Positions 34,774 through 43,338 of a DNA stretch of 64,000 nt are shown here, piece by piece (positions within the stretch are counted from its first letter, which is position 1; every line of letters starts with the position of its first letter). The position numbers and the translations under genes are program-made. A model generated the notes under the pieces. The model searched no databases. It was not told the DNA's origin and was given only the letters and a program-made list of their open reading frames with translations. The stretch is from Aquificota bacterium (GTDB lineage: Bacteria > Aquificota > Aquificia > Aquificales > Aquificaceae), in NCBI GenBank assembly GCA_018771605.1, contig CP076324.1, positions 248,001 through 312,000 of the forward strand. Direction: 5' to 3'.

Positions 34774-35502
34774 TCACAGTCTTATCAGCTTCAAGAACTC
34801 TTCCACCGCCCTTTCCATACCCCAAAGGATAGCGTTGGATATGATAGAATGTCCCACGTTTAGCTCCTCTACCACATCCTTTAGCTCCTTTACCAAGAGG
34901 GGGGTATTTTTATATGTAAGGCCATGGCCTGCATAGACCCTTAAACCGAGAGACCTTGCCTTTAAACCTGCTTCTTTTAACCTTTCAAGCTCTCTTTTTG
35001 CCTCCTCTATAAGGTGGGCGTTGAAGAGGTTTGCATACCTGCCTGTGTGTAATTCTATGGCGTCTGCGCCTACTTCCTTGCTCGCATACACTTGACTTTC
35101 TTCCGCCTCTATAAATATAGAGACCTCTATGTTGGCCTCTTTAAAATCCTTAAGATACTCTTTTAAATAGTCCTTCATCTTTGCCACATCAAGGCCACCT
35201 TCTGTGGTGATCTCTTCCCTCCTTTCTGGCACCAGAGTTATCCTGTTCGGTCTTACCCTTAAGGCTATCTCTTTCATCTCCTTTGTTGGTGCCATTTCAA
35301 GGTTTATTGGCACATGGACAGACCTTTTTATTAATTCCAAGTCTTCTTCTTGAATGTGCCTTCTGTCTTCTCTGAGGTGAAGGGTTATCTGATGGGCTCC
35401 CGCTTGCTGGGCCAAAAGGGCTGCAAAAAGTGGGCTTGGTTCAAAGGTCCTCCTGGCCTGCCTTACGGTTGCCACATGGTCTATATTTACACCGAGCCTC
35501 AT
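34774..35502 (-). CDS. pdxJ: Pyridoxine 5'-phosphate synthase
   Basis: A 242-residue TIM-barrel enzyme that makes pyridoxine phosphate. It starts MRLGVNIDHVATVRQARR, the invariant family N-terminus. Further motifs are ITLHLREDRRHIQ, INLEMAPTKEM, ITLVPERREEITTEGGLD, AIELHTGRYA and the terminal NVGHSIISNAILWGMERAV. ATG 35502 is chosen; a TTG one codon earlier extends the frame. No ribosome binding site is present; the start follows a short A/T-rich promoter-like gap shared with the gene at 35522. Confidence 0.95.
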   Translation of the reverse strand: MRLGVNIDHVATVRQARRTFEPSPLFAALLAQQAGAHQITLHLREDRRHIQEEDLELIKRSVHVPINLEMAPTKEMKEIALRVRPNRITLVPERREEITTEGGLDVAKMKDYLKEYLKDFKEANIEVSIFIEAEESQVYASKEVGADAIELHTGRYANLFNAHLIEEAKRELERLKEAGLKARSLGLRVYAGHGLTYKNTPLLVKELKDVVEELNVGHSIISNAILWGMERAVEEFLKLIRL

Positions 35503-35521
35503 CAAGGTTTATATTATAACT
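35503..35521. promoter_or_regulatory. 19-bp bidirectional promoter between pdxJ and the gene at 35522
   Basis: The gap contains TATAAT on the minus strand, ten bases before the pdxJ ATG. On the plus strand TATATT (35510-35515) lies six bases before the ATG at 35522. Neither gene has a Shine-Dalgarno site. The same arrangement occurs at 28386, 56698 and 62054. Confidence 0.5.
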
Positions 35522-36400
35522 ATGCTGGAGATAAAGGAAAGGGACCCCTTAAGCAACCTGCTTTTGGAGGTGTTGGAAGACCCATCAAAAAAGGAGATGG
35601 TCTATTACCTTATGTGCTACCTACAACTTGTTAGAAGGGAGGATAGCTTTCATGTAGAGTTGAACAGGTTTCTTTCTTGTGCCTATAGGAACTTTCAAAA
35701 GGCAAGAAGTTATTGGAAGGACCTTTTGGTTGGCATGAACATATTTGTTATATCCGACTTATATGGCAACGTGTATATGGGCAAGGATATATACAAAGTG
35801 GAAGAAGGAGGGATATACCTTATAAGCCTTAGGCATGAATACCTGAATCAAATTGAAGATATAGGCCATAAAGCCCTAAAGCTATGGAATATACTTAGCA
35901 GGGCTATGATATACAGAAGGTATATGACTGCACAAGATGCAGTAGTAATATCCACGCTTATGTTTAACGAAGGCCTTTACCAAGAGGTGAAAAATTACTG
36001 TGAAGTATGCGTTGAAAGGTACACCTCTGAAGCTCCGTATTTTAGAGTTTTGGACAGGCTTTCCAGCCTTTATATTGAAAAATTAAACACAATTGCTGTT
36101 TTAAAAGAATTGGTGCGGGACCTTGAGGATCTGGGGAATGTTTTTTATAGCATAAACATACTAAAGCTTAGGAAAGATGTGGAAAATATGCTAAGAAGGG
36201 TTGAAAAAGGTCAAAGTATAGGTCCAATAAAGATTGAGTTTGTAAAGCATATGGACAGAGGGGGAAACTGGTTCGGTAGGATATTTGGTAGTCTTAAAAG
36301 ATTTGCAAGTAAAATATTCAAAAGGAGGGATAATAACCTTTATTCCTTTGAGGAAGCCTTATGTTCAAAGAGTTTTCGGACCCAATACATCAGCTTATAA
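35522..36400 (+). CDS. Hypothetical protein upstream of HD hydrolase
   Basis: A 292-residue, mostly helical soluble protein with no recognised domain. It begins MLEIKERDPLSNLLLEVLED. The C-terminal region is basic (FGSLKRFASKIFKRRDNN). There is no signal peptide or membrane helix. Its last 40 bp overlap the start of the HD-domain hydrolase, so the two are translated together and may work together. It starts directly after a shared divergent promoter with pdxJ. Confidence 0.65.
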   Translation: MLEIKERDPLSNLLLEVLEDPSKKEMVYYLMCYLQLVRREDSFHVELNRFLSCAYRNFQKARSYWKDLLVGMNIFVISDLYGNVYMGKDIYKVEEGGIYLISLRHEYLNQIEDIGHKALKLWNILSRAMIYRRYMTAQDAVVISTLMFNEGLYQEVKNYCEVCVERYTSEAPYFRVLDRLSSLYIEKLNTIAVLKELVRDLEDLGNVFYSINILKLRKDVENMLRRVEKGQSIGPIKIEFVKHMDRGGNWFGRIFGSLKRFASKIFKRRDNNLYSFEEALCSKSFRTQYISL

Positions 36401-37470
36401 AAGCGGACCAATGTGAGACTAAGGTAATAAACAGCTTCCCAATACAAAGGCTAAGGTTTATAAAACAGCTGGGTATAACCTACCTTGTCTTTCCGTCCGC
36501 ACAGCACAGTAGGTTTGAACACTCCCTTGGCACCATGGAACTGGCGGGGAGGCTTTTTAAAAGCCTTGACCTTAAGGATGAAAGACTTTATAGCCTTTTT
36601 AGGCTTGCAGGTCTTTTGCACGACGTAGGGCATACGCCCTTTTCTCACACTACAGAGGTCCTTCTTGGAGACAAAAGCCACGAAAACATAGGCGAAAGGG
36701 TTATCTTTGAGGAAGGTGTGGCGGACATTCTAAAGGATTGTGGATACACAGATGAAGAGATCAACATAATTGTGCGTATAGCCTTTAAGAAGGATAAGAG
36801 CTTTCCAAAGATAATAACGGGAGAGTTTGGTGCAGACAGGATGGATTATCTTAGGAGGGATGCCTACTTTTGTGGCACTTCCTATGGCTTTTTTGATTAC
36901 AGCAGGCTCCTTGAGAACATACTTTTAATAGATGGTAAGAAGTGTGTTCATATTAGCGCCCTAAGGTCCTTGGAAAGCTTTATACTTGGCAGGTACTTTA
37001 TGTACTCTCAGGTCTATTTCCATAAGGTTGTGCGCATACTAAACATACATCTAAAGGAGGTCATTGAAGACTTTTTTAAAGAGGGCCTTCTGGACCCAAG
37101 GGATTTTCACAGAAAAACGGACAATCATGTTATATCCCTTATGTTGGACAGGCATGAAGAAGAAAGGGTGAGGAGGATTCTGGGTAGAGAGCATTACAGG
37201 GAGGTGTTCTTTACCTCTTCAAAGGAGGTTTTTGAATATGTAAAAGATAGACTTTTGGAGAAGTATGAAGAGGACCTTTTGCGCTTTGACCACATAAGCA
37301 AAAAAGTTTTGGATGAGGACATACCCTTATGGGATGGGAGCAAGCTTAAAAGCCTTAGGGAAGTTTCACACCTCGTCTCTTCCCTAAGGGATATAGAATT
37401 TTACAGAATATACGCCCATCCTAAGCACAAGGATGATGTAAAAAGCTATGTTCGCAAAGTATATGGATAA
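36361..37470 (+). CDS. HD-domain phosphohydrolase, dGTPase/SAMHD-like
   Basis: A 369-residue HD-superfamily enzyme. Its first residues FKEFSDPIHQLIKADQCETKVINSFPIQRLRFIKQLG are typical of SAMHD1-like bacterial HD proteins. The metal motif runs HSRFEHSLGTMELAGRL, LLHDVGHTPFSHTTE (His87-Asp88), then GADRMDYLRRD with the last Asp. The likely reaction is hydrolysis of a nucleotide or dNTP; the true substrate is unknown. It overlaps the upstream unknown gene by 40 bp and the TgpA-like gene by 23 bp. Confidence 0.88.
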   Translation: MFKEFSDPIHQLIKADQCETKVINSFPIQRLRFIKQLGITYLVFPSAQHSRFEHSLGTMELAGRLFKSLDLKDERLYSLFRLAGLLHDVGHTPFSHTTEVLLGDKSHENIGERVIFEEGVADILKDCGYTDEEINIIVRIAFKKDKSFPKIITGEFGADRMDYLRRDAYFCGTSYGFFDYSRLLENILLIDGKKCVHISALRSLESFILGRYFMYSQVYFHKVVRILNIHLKEVIEDFFKEGLLDPRDFHRKTDNHVISLMLDRHEEERVRRILGREHYREVFFTSSKEVFEYVKDRLLEKYEEDLLRFDHISKKVLDEDIPLWDGSKLKSLREVSHLVSSLRDIEFYRIYAHPKHKDDVKSYVRKVYG

Positions 37471-39373
37471 TTCCAGATTTATCACCCTTTTTCTGGTGCA
37501 TCTTACTGCCCTTATAGGCATACTTTCCTTGTGGAATGTGGCTGAAAGCCTTTACTTTTTTATCTTTCTTCTTGTCTATCTTCTTGGCGTTTATATGGAT
37601 TTTAAAGGTATTTATCCTATAAGAAGGCTATTCTTAACCCTCTTTGGCTTTATACTTAGCCTTTACTTTTTGTCCTTTTTGAGCCTTGAGGACCTATTAA
37701 AACCCTTTGCCCATGTGGTCCTTTTGCTTCTTTCCATAAAAAGCCTTGAGGAGAAAAAGCCAAGGGACCTATACCAAATACTTCTTCTTGGCCTTTTTGC
37801 CCTTTCCATATCAACGGCCTATAACCTAAGCCTTAGCTTCCTTTTGGTCTTTTTGCTCTATAGCTTTCTTGGCCTTACTTCCCTTGTTTTTTTAAACCTC
37901 TACAGAAAGGTTGGAGAAAAAAGGCTTGGATGGCTTAGCTACAGGAGCTTTTTCTTTGTAAGCCTTATTTTCTTTTTGTTTGTGCTTTTCCTTACTCCAG
38001 CCTTTTTCTTCTTTTTACCACGAAGCCAAGCTCCTCTTTTTGACCTTTTTTCCAGAGGTAGTGGTCTAAAAACGGGCTTGGCCGATAGCGTAAGCCTTGG
38101 AAAGGTAGGACAAATACAGGAGGACAACACGGTTGCTTTTAGAGTTTATGGGCTTCCACCAAGCTTAAAAGAGCCATACTGGAGGGCTGTAGTTTTTGAT
38201 AGATATGAAAATCACACATGGCTTAAGGAAAAGGAGGTGCCACTGCCTCAACCTAGCGGTGTGGGAGAATATGTTTATACCTTAGTAATTGAGCCATCCT
38301 TTGACAATATCATACCAGCTCTTGATTATCCTTATAACATCCTTAAAGTGGAAGGCATAAGCGCCAATGCTTATATAACACCGGGAAACACTCTGCGCCT
38401 TGAGAGGGAGATAAACAGAACCATAAGGGTAAAGCTTAGTTCCTCAAGGGAGATGTATATAAAGGAAAGCCCAGAAAGGTACTTGGATGTGCCAAAGGAT
38501 ATAAGCCCAAACATAAAAAGGCTTGCAAGGGAGCTTGAAAAGGGTGTAAAGGATGATATGGAAAAGGTAAAAAGGGTTATAAATTACTTTTCCAAAGGCT
38601 ATAGCTATACCTTAAAGCTTGAAAAGTATGAAGGAGACCCTCTTGACTACTTCCTTTTTGTGTCAAAAAAGGGCAACTGTGAATACTATGCAAGCGCAAC
38701 CGCATTGCTTTTGAGAGTTATGGGGGTGCCAGCAAGGGTGGTGGGTGGCTATAAAGGAGCCTTATGGAACCAATACGGTGGCTATCATATAATTACCAAC
38801 TCTATGGCCCATGTGTGGGTAGAGGCCTACGTTAACGGAGAATGGATAAGGGTGGATACCACACCACCCTACATACCCCCAGCCGTCAAAAGAATATCCA
38901 CCCTTGCCCTCATAAGGGACTACATAGTTAGCTTTTGGTATTCCAATGTGGTGGGATATTCTTCCGAAAAGCAGATAAGGCTTTTTAAAAACATTGGGGA
39001 AGGTTTAAAGTCTGAATTAAAGCTGGAAAGCCTAAGGAAGAGGTTTTTGCAAGCCTTTTATCTTTTGGTATTCACAGCCGGTCTTTATTTGACTGTCCTT
39101 TTTGTCCTAAAACAGAGAAGAACGCCGGAGAACCTATACGGTAGGACAAAAGCCCTGCTTGTAAAAGAAGGCATAATAAAGGAGGATGCCCTCCCTGAAG
39201 AGATACTCTCCTCTTGCAAAGACAAAGAATACTACAAGTTGGTCAAGTTTATCCTTTCCATATACCAAAGGTACAAATACTCCCCCTACAAGGTCTATCC
39301 AGATGAGATAAGGGAAGGCTACAGGGCCTTAAGCAAGTTAAAAGATCTTATCCGTAGTTCTCGTCGCTCCTGA
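37448..39373 (+). CDS. TgpA-like membrane transglutaminase (DUF3488)
   Basis: A 641-residue protein. Residues 10-190 carry about six membrane helices (DUF3488-type). The periplasmic part contains a transglutaminase-like core: [28 protein letters not shown] with catalytic Cys at residue 411, then [19 protein letters not shown] with the His and Asp. A final membrane helix near residue 545 and a short tail follow. TgpA-type proteins are essential envelope proteins in some bacteria and are commonly near MoxR ATPases; here moxR is 20 kb away. The frame opens at 37448; ATG 37463 is an alternative start. Its 3' end overlaps queF by 26 bp, convergently. Confidence 0.88.
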   Translation: MFAKYMDNSRFITLFLVHLTALIGILSLWNVAESLYFFIFLLVYLLGVYMDFKGIYPIRRLFLTLFGFILSLYFLSFLSLEDLLKPFAHVVLLLLSIKSLEEKKPRDLYQILLLGLFALSISTAYNLSLSFLLVFLLYSFLGLTSLVFLNLYRKVGEKRLGWLSYRSFFFVSLIFFLFVLFLTPAFFFFLPRSQAPLFDLFSRGSGLKTGLADSVSLGKVGQIQEDNTVAFRVYGLPPSLKEPYWRAVVFDRYENHTWLKEKEVPLPQPSGVGEYVYTLVIEPSFDNIIPALDYPYNILKVEGISANAYITPGNTLRLEREINRTIRVKLSSSREMYIKESPERYLDVPKDISPNIKRLARELEKGVKDDMEKVKRVINYFSKGYSYTLKLEKYEGDPLDYFLFVSKKGNCEYYASATALLLRVMGVPARVVGGYKGALWNQYGGYHIITNSMAHVWVEAYVNGEWIRVDTTPPYIPPAVKRISTLALIRDYIVSFWYSNVVGYSSEKQIRLFKNIGEGLKSELKLESLRKRFLQAFYLLVFTAGLYLTVLFVLKQRRTPENLYGRTKALLVKEGIIKEDALPEEILSSCKDKEYYKLVKFILSIYQRYKYSPYKVYPDEIREGYRALSKLKDLIRSSRRS

Positions 39374-39728
39374 TTTTTATAACTGTATGCACGTTTCCCC
39401 TTGGATTGAAATCTCCTATTACTTCCAAAAATCTGGGCTTTAAAAGCTCGTAGAGGGCTGAATATATCTCGTTTGTGGCCTGCTCGTGAGAGATATACCT
39501 GTTTCTAAACTTGTTTAGCCAAAGCTTTAGGGACCTTAGCTCCACTATCTTTTTGTCCGGTATGTATCTTATCTTTATGGTGGCATAGTCTGGATAGCCA
39601 GAGCGGGGACAAAGGCAGGAAAACTCTGGAAAGGTAATCTCAATCATATAGTTCCTTTCTGGTGTAGGATTGTCCCAAGCTTCCAGCTCCGCCTGCTCTA
39701 TAGCAATCTCTCCATACTTCTTTTCCAT
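39348..39728 (-). CDS. queF: NADPH-dependent preQ0 reductase (short form)
   Basis: A 126-residue enzyme that reduces preQ0 nitrile to preQ1 on the way to queuosine in tRNA. This is the unimodular type. It has [25 protein letters not shown], with the catalytic Cys and Asp, and the QueF motif [22 protein letters not shown]-terminal [15 protein letters not shown] is also conserved. It lies 5 bp downstream of the GT39 glycosyltransferase on the same strand. No other queuosine genes are in the window. Confidence 0.94.
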   Translation of the reverse strand: MEKKYGEIAIEQAELEAWDNPTPERNYMIEITFPEFSCLCPRSGYPDYATIKIRYIPDKKIVELRSLKLWLNKFRNRYISHEQATNEIYSALYELLKPRFLEVIGDFNPRGNVHTVIKIRSDENYG

Positions 39729-39733
39729 AGGAT

Positions 39734-40999
39734 TTATTTTAAGCCACCATTACACTCAAGCAAGGCATAAACTCCGTCAAACTCCTTGCCCTTTAGAAGA
39801 AGTTTGCAACTCGATAAATCTTTTAGATGGCTTTCCTTTGTTATGATTAGGCCTTTCGCCCGAAGGGGGTCTTCAAGCCTTTCTATGCATCTTTCTGAGT
39901 AATAAACCAAGGCTGAGTCTTCTGCCTTGTAAAAATAAACTGGCCCTTGATAGGCTTTGACTATGGGGTATGCCTTGGGTGTAAACCTGTTGGACTGGTA
40001 GAAGTATAAAAGGGGCAACAAAGAGATAAGCATAAGTAGGGAGAGGGAAACAGCGAGTCTCAAATAGCTTTTGCTTGCCACATGGGCCAGAAGGATGGCA
40101 AGGGGTGGGTAGGCAAAGAGTATGTAGTGGTGTAGCTTGTTGCTGGCAAGGCTAAAAAAGATAAGCACAAAGGAAAACCAAAGAAGTAGAGGGGTCCACT
40201 CCCTTTTAAAGCCTTTCAAAAGTCTTGGGTATAGGGGTAGGTACCAAAGGGTGCCTACGGCGAGGACAATAAGGTAATAATAAAAAGGTGCAGGATGGGT
40301 GGACCTCTGCCCTATGTATCTCATAAAGTTCTCATATATGAAAAACCTATAGAAGTATTCGTAGCCATGATGGGCTATCATGAGGGCATACCAAGAGAAG
40401 CCAAAAACAAAGAAAAGGAATAAGCCTTTTGGGTTGAGAAATCTAAAATCCCTTTTCCAAAGGAGATAAACACCTACGCATAGGACCACACCTACAGGAC
40501 CTTTTGTAAGAAAGGCAATGGACAAGGCAAGCCAGCCCAAAAGGAACCTTTCCTTTAAAAAGGCGTAAAGCCCAGCAAAGGTGAAAAAGGTATTTAGCAT
40601 CTCTGGAACTACGGCCCTTGACTCTATCCAAAGATGGGGAAAGGTAAGAAGTATCAAAGAGGCTTTTATAGCTATGTCCTTTGAGTAAAGGTCTCTTGCC
40701 AAAAGGTATGTTAGGACTGTTAGGCCTATGGCCGAAAGGCCTGAAACAAGCCTTGCAGAAAATTCATTTAAACCGAAGAGAAAAGAACTTATAGAAACAA
40801 GCCAGTATAGCATTGGAGGCTTTTCAAACCTTGGCTGGCAGTTATACATGGGAAGGATAAAGTCTTTACTCTTTAACATATGCTGGACTGCGCTCATATT
40901 CCTCCCTTCATCAAGGGAAGTAAAGGACAATATCCAGTTGCCAAGGAGGAAGTAGAGGAAGGATAAGATTAAAAAACCAAATAGGCCACGAGAAAGCAT
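39734..40999 (-). CDS. GT39-family membrane glycosyltransferase (ArnT-like)
   Basis: A 421-residue protein with about ten membrane helices. The first periplasmic loop carries the acidic motif SLDEGRN, which binds the lipid-phosphate sugar donor in GT39 enzymes, followed by [14 protein letters not shown] as in ArnT. It probably transfers a sugar from a polyprenyl phosphate donor to lipid A or another envelope target. ATG 40999 is chosen because AGGAG lies just upstream; the frame continues into duplicated DNA. Its first 208 codons lie in the exact 641-bp tandem repeat, of which the upstream copy is a truncated pseudogene. Confidence 0.85.
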   Translation of the reverse strand: MLSRGLFGFLILSFLYFLLGNWILSFTSLDEGRNMSAVQHMLKSKDFILPMYNCQPRFEKPPMLYWLVSISSFLFGLNEFSARLVSGLSAIGLTVLTYLLARDLYSKDIAIKASLILLTFPHLWIESRAVVPEMLNTFFTFAGLYAFLKERFLLGWLALSIAFLTKGPVGVVLCVGVYLLWKRDFRFLNPKGLFLFFVFGFSWYALMIAHHGYEYFYRFFIYENFMRYIGQRSTHPAPFYYYLIVLAVGTLWYLPLYPRLLKGFKREWTPLLLWFSFVLIFFSLASNKLHHYILFAYPPLAILLAHVASKSYLRLAVSLSLLMLISLLPLLYFYQSNRFTPKAYPIVKAYQGPVYFYKAEDSALVYYSERCIERLEDPLRAKGLIITKESHLKDLSSCKLLLKGKEFDGVYALLECNGGLK

Positions 41000-41657
41000 A
41001 GCACTCCTATAAACCATATCATGAGGGCATACCAAGAGAAGCCAAAAACAAAGAAAAGGAATAAGCCTTTTGGGTTGAGAAATCTAAAATCCCTTTTCCA
41101 AAGGAGATAAACACCTACGCATAGGACCACACCTACAGGACCTTTTGTAAGAAAGGCAATGGACAAGGCAAGCCAGCCCAAAAGGAACCTTTCCTTTAAA
41201 AAGGCGTAAAGCCCAGCAAAGGTGAAAAAGGTATTTAGCATCTCTGGAACTACGGCCCTTGACTCTATCCAAAGATGGGGAAAGGTAAGAAGTATCAAAG
41301 AGGCTTTTATAGCTATGTCCTTTGAGTAAAGGTCTCTTGCCAAAAGGTATGTTAGGACTGTTAGGCCTATGGCCGAAAGGCCTGAAACAAGCCTTGCAGA
41401 AAATTCATTTAAACCGAAGAGAAAAGAACTTATAGAAACAAGCCAGTATAGCATTGGAGGCTTTTCAAACCTTGGCTGGCAGTTATACATGGGAAGGATA
41501 AAGTCTTTACTCTTTAACATATGCTGGACTGCGCTCATATTCCTCCCTTCATCAAGGGAAGTAAAGGACAATATCCAGTTGCCAAGGAGGAAGTAGAGGA
41601 AGGATAAGATTAAAAAACCAAATAGGCCACGAGAAAGCATAGCACTCCTATAAACCA
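40376..41657. repeat. Exact tandem duplication, two copies of 641 bp
   Basis: Copy 1 (40376-41016) and copy 2 (41017-41657) appear identical base for base on reading through both. Each covers the 5' part of the GT39 gene plus about 17 bp upstream of its ATG. Because 641 is not a multiple of 3, reading from copy 2 into copy 1 shifts the frame. Copy 2 ends exactly where host-like sequence stops next to the TnpB element. Confidence 0.95.
40969..41640 (-). pseudogene. Truncated duplicate of the GT39 glycosyltransferase
   Basis: The upstream copy encodes the first 213 or so residues identical to the gene at 39734-40999, up to FSWYALM, then runs out of frame at the copy junction and ends after [16 protein letters not shown]. 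It lacks the C-terminal half, so it is unlikely to be active. It carries the same start and AGGAG site as the intact copy. The out-of-frame tail is itself interesting because it looks like the C-terminus of a PAP2 phosphatase. Confidence 0.9.
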
Positions 41658-41660
41658 TCC
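41609..41660 (-). pseudogene. Possible 3' remnant of the interrupted PAP2 phosphatase gene
   Basis: On the minus strand, in a frame different from GT39, the sequence [16 protein letters not shown]-stop overlaps the GT39 start. It reads like the last membrane helix of a PAP2 phosphatase, which commonly ends with an AGW/GxxxG helix. The 5' fragment of a PAP2 gene without its C-terminus lies at 49101-49493 on the same strand, on the other side of the island. This suggests PAP2 and GT39 overlapped before the insertion. Inference from a short sequence only. Confidence 0.45.
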
Positions 41661-41671
41661 TACAGGGTGTT

Positions 41672-43177
41672 TCAAAAATAGCCCGTGCTTTCACACAGAC
41701 CACCGCCCCCGCCCCCTGAAGCGGGAACTTGCGCCCTTCTCGGGTCTCCCCACAAGCCCCGAAAGAGAATATCTTTCAGGACAGAGAGGTCCCTTAGGAC
41801 CTTCTCAGGGGAGAGTGCAGTCAGCACCACTACCTTGAGAACTTGCCATGGATTAAATCGGATACCTAAGCTTGTTCCTTCCAGAGGCTCAGATACCCTC
41901 CATGACTCACTCTCAAGGCTTAAAGACTTTATTAATGCTTCTATTTCTTTCATATGCTTGACCTTCAAATAGGCATTCTTTACTTTCTCTTTTACATATT
42001 CTTTTAGCTCCTTTAATTCCTCTACGCTTAGCCTTTTTATAAGCTCCATATAATTCTTTGGCACTTTTTCTTTTAGCCCTAAGCCTTTTCTTGCTATCAC
42101 ATAGGCACTTGCTACATCCTTGCTTACCATGTATTGTGGTGCATACTTTAACATGCCTATGATGGATGTGTAGGCTGGATTTACTTCTATCACTTCTATG
42201 CCATTCCTTTTTGCAAGTAGCTTTATCCTTTCTAATAGCTTTCTGTAAGCAAAGTTATGCCTTATCCTTCTTGAAAGCCTCCCAGAATAATCTCCTTTTT
42301 TTCCTTTGTCTTTTATCCTTAACTTCTCTATAACTATTGCCTTTCCTTTCTCTTTGGCTAAGCTTATAACCTTATGTGCGTATATCCATGTGTAGTAGTC
42401 TCTCTTGTTGCTATTACCACTTGATAGCTCTGGCATAGGCACCTCACCATAGCTTGTAAGGTTTCCACACTCATCCGTTTCTACCCAAGCTATGTGGTTT
42501 GGATAGGCGTTTAGGTCTATGCCTATTACTCCATAATCCTTTGTAATCTCTATCTGTGGATATTCCTCTTCTGCGGTAAAGTAAGCATACACATTGCCGT
42601 CTCTTAGCTTTAGTTCTACAGAATAAGCCTTTCCAGAAAAGGCTATCTCTTTGATCTTCTCTATCCTATCCCCTGCACTTATTAAGGCATAAACATATTG
42701 CCTCTCTCCTGTGGTTATCCTCAAGTATGTCCCATTTTCCTTTACCTCTATCCTTGTGTTTTGATTGCCTTTACAATTTGCTTCTCCTATGGAGTATAGA
42801 TTGCCTTTTCTCCTCTCTTGGAATTGGACTTTTAACCTTTGATAATCTTTCCCATTTATGTGTCTTTTCTGTAGTTTTCTAAAAATATCTCTTCCACCAA
42901 ATATAACCTTTTTTAAGCTTTCTCCTTTTTCTTTTCTTACTTTCATAAAGGCTTGTGCTTTAACAATGGCTGAGTGTGAGTATCTGGCGTTAAGTCCAAA
43001 CATACTTTGAATTAACTTTCTTAAAGTGTTTATATCCATGCCTTCCAGAAGTCTTTTGTAAGCATATCTCATGGCTGAAGACCATCTTCTCATGAGGTTT
43101 AGGACCTTTTCCTTGTCTTGATAGTTTGAGAATAAAAGCTTAGCGCTTATGGTTATCATCTTTTGGTATTTTAACAT
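41672..43177 (-). CDS. TnpB-like protein without zinc finger (IS200/IS605-type)
   Basis: A 501-residue RuvC-like nuclease homologue. RuvC-I is GVIGIDLNAYPNHIAW, RuvC-II is AIVIEKLRIKDKGKK and RuvC-III is SKDVASAYVIARKGLG, so all three acidic residues are present. Between II and III the usual CXXC...CXXC finger is missing: NPAYTS runs into IIGMLKYAPQYM. The C-terminal tail GDPRRAQVPASGGGGG is typical of TnpB proteins whose 3' end overlaps the guide-RNA scaffold. ATG 43177 is preferred over the extended frame (to 43309). No TnpA partner of the HUH type is adjacent. It may be an RNA-guided nuclease. Confidence 0.8.
   Translation of the reverse strand: MLKYQKMITISAKLLFSNYQDKEKVLNLMRRWSSAMRYAYKRLLEGMDINTLRKLIQSMFGLNARYSHSAIVKAQAFMKVRKEKGESLKKVIFGGRDIFRKLQKRHINGKDYQRLKVQFQERRKGNLYSIGEANCKGNQNTRIEVKENGTYLRITTGERQYVYALISAGDRIEKIKEIAFSGKAYSVELKLRDGNVYAYFTAEEEYPQIEITKDYGVIGIDLNAYPNHIAWVETDECGNLTSYGEVPMPELSSGNSNKRDYYTWIYAHKVISLAKEKGKAIVIEKLRIKDKGKKGDYSGRLSRRIRHNFAYRKLLERIKLLAKRNGIEVIEVNPAYTSIIGMLKYAPQYMVSKDVASAYVIARKGLGLKEKVPKNYMELIKRLSVEELKELKEYVKEKVKNAYLKVKHMKEIEALIKSLSLESESWRVSEPLEGTSLGIRFNPWQVLKVVVLTALSPEKVLRDLSVLKDILFRGLWGDPRRAQVPASGGGGGGLCESTGYF
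41700..41775 (-). ncRNA. Candidate omega-RNA 3' scaffold of the TnpB-like element
   Basis: On the minus strand the end of the TnpB-like gene becomes very G/C-rich and can fold as CCCGC-TTCAGGG-GCGGG after GGGAGACCCGAG-like pairing. TnpB guide RNAs normally overlap the 3' end of tnpB and end in such a hairpin at the element boundary. The guide would then be the flanking sequence just below about 41705. Boundaries are a guess. Confidence 0.35.
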
Positions 43178-43273
43178 AACCGGTAGGTTAAGTGGATTTT
43201 TGGAACAGCCTCTATAGACCCTGCCATAGCCTATGAGAAGGGGGTATAAAAGAAGAAAGGCCTTAGCCAAGGT

Positions 43274-43338
43274 GGGGAGAGTTCCCCTCCACATAGACAG
43301 ATATTCCACTGCCTATGTGCACCTAACTTAGTGTTAGG
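43274..43338. repeat. Cluster of three hairpins between the two TnpB-type genes
   Basis: GGGGA/TCCCC with loop GAGT (43274-43287), CACATAG/CTATGTG with a 16-bp loop (43290-43319), and CCTAAC/GTTAGG with a 5-bp loop (43322-43338, over the stop of the IS607 tnpB). Subterminal hairpins are usual at ends of IS200/IS605 elements and in TnpB guide RNAs. The boundary of the two elements is probably here, but neither end can be fixed by eye. Confidence 0.6.

Noticed and set aside
40443-41596. Small ORFs repeated at 641-bp spacing on both strands of the GT39 duplication
   Set aside because: They are frame shadows of the duplicated glycosyltransferase sequence.
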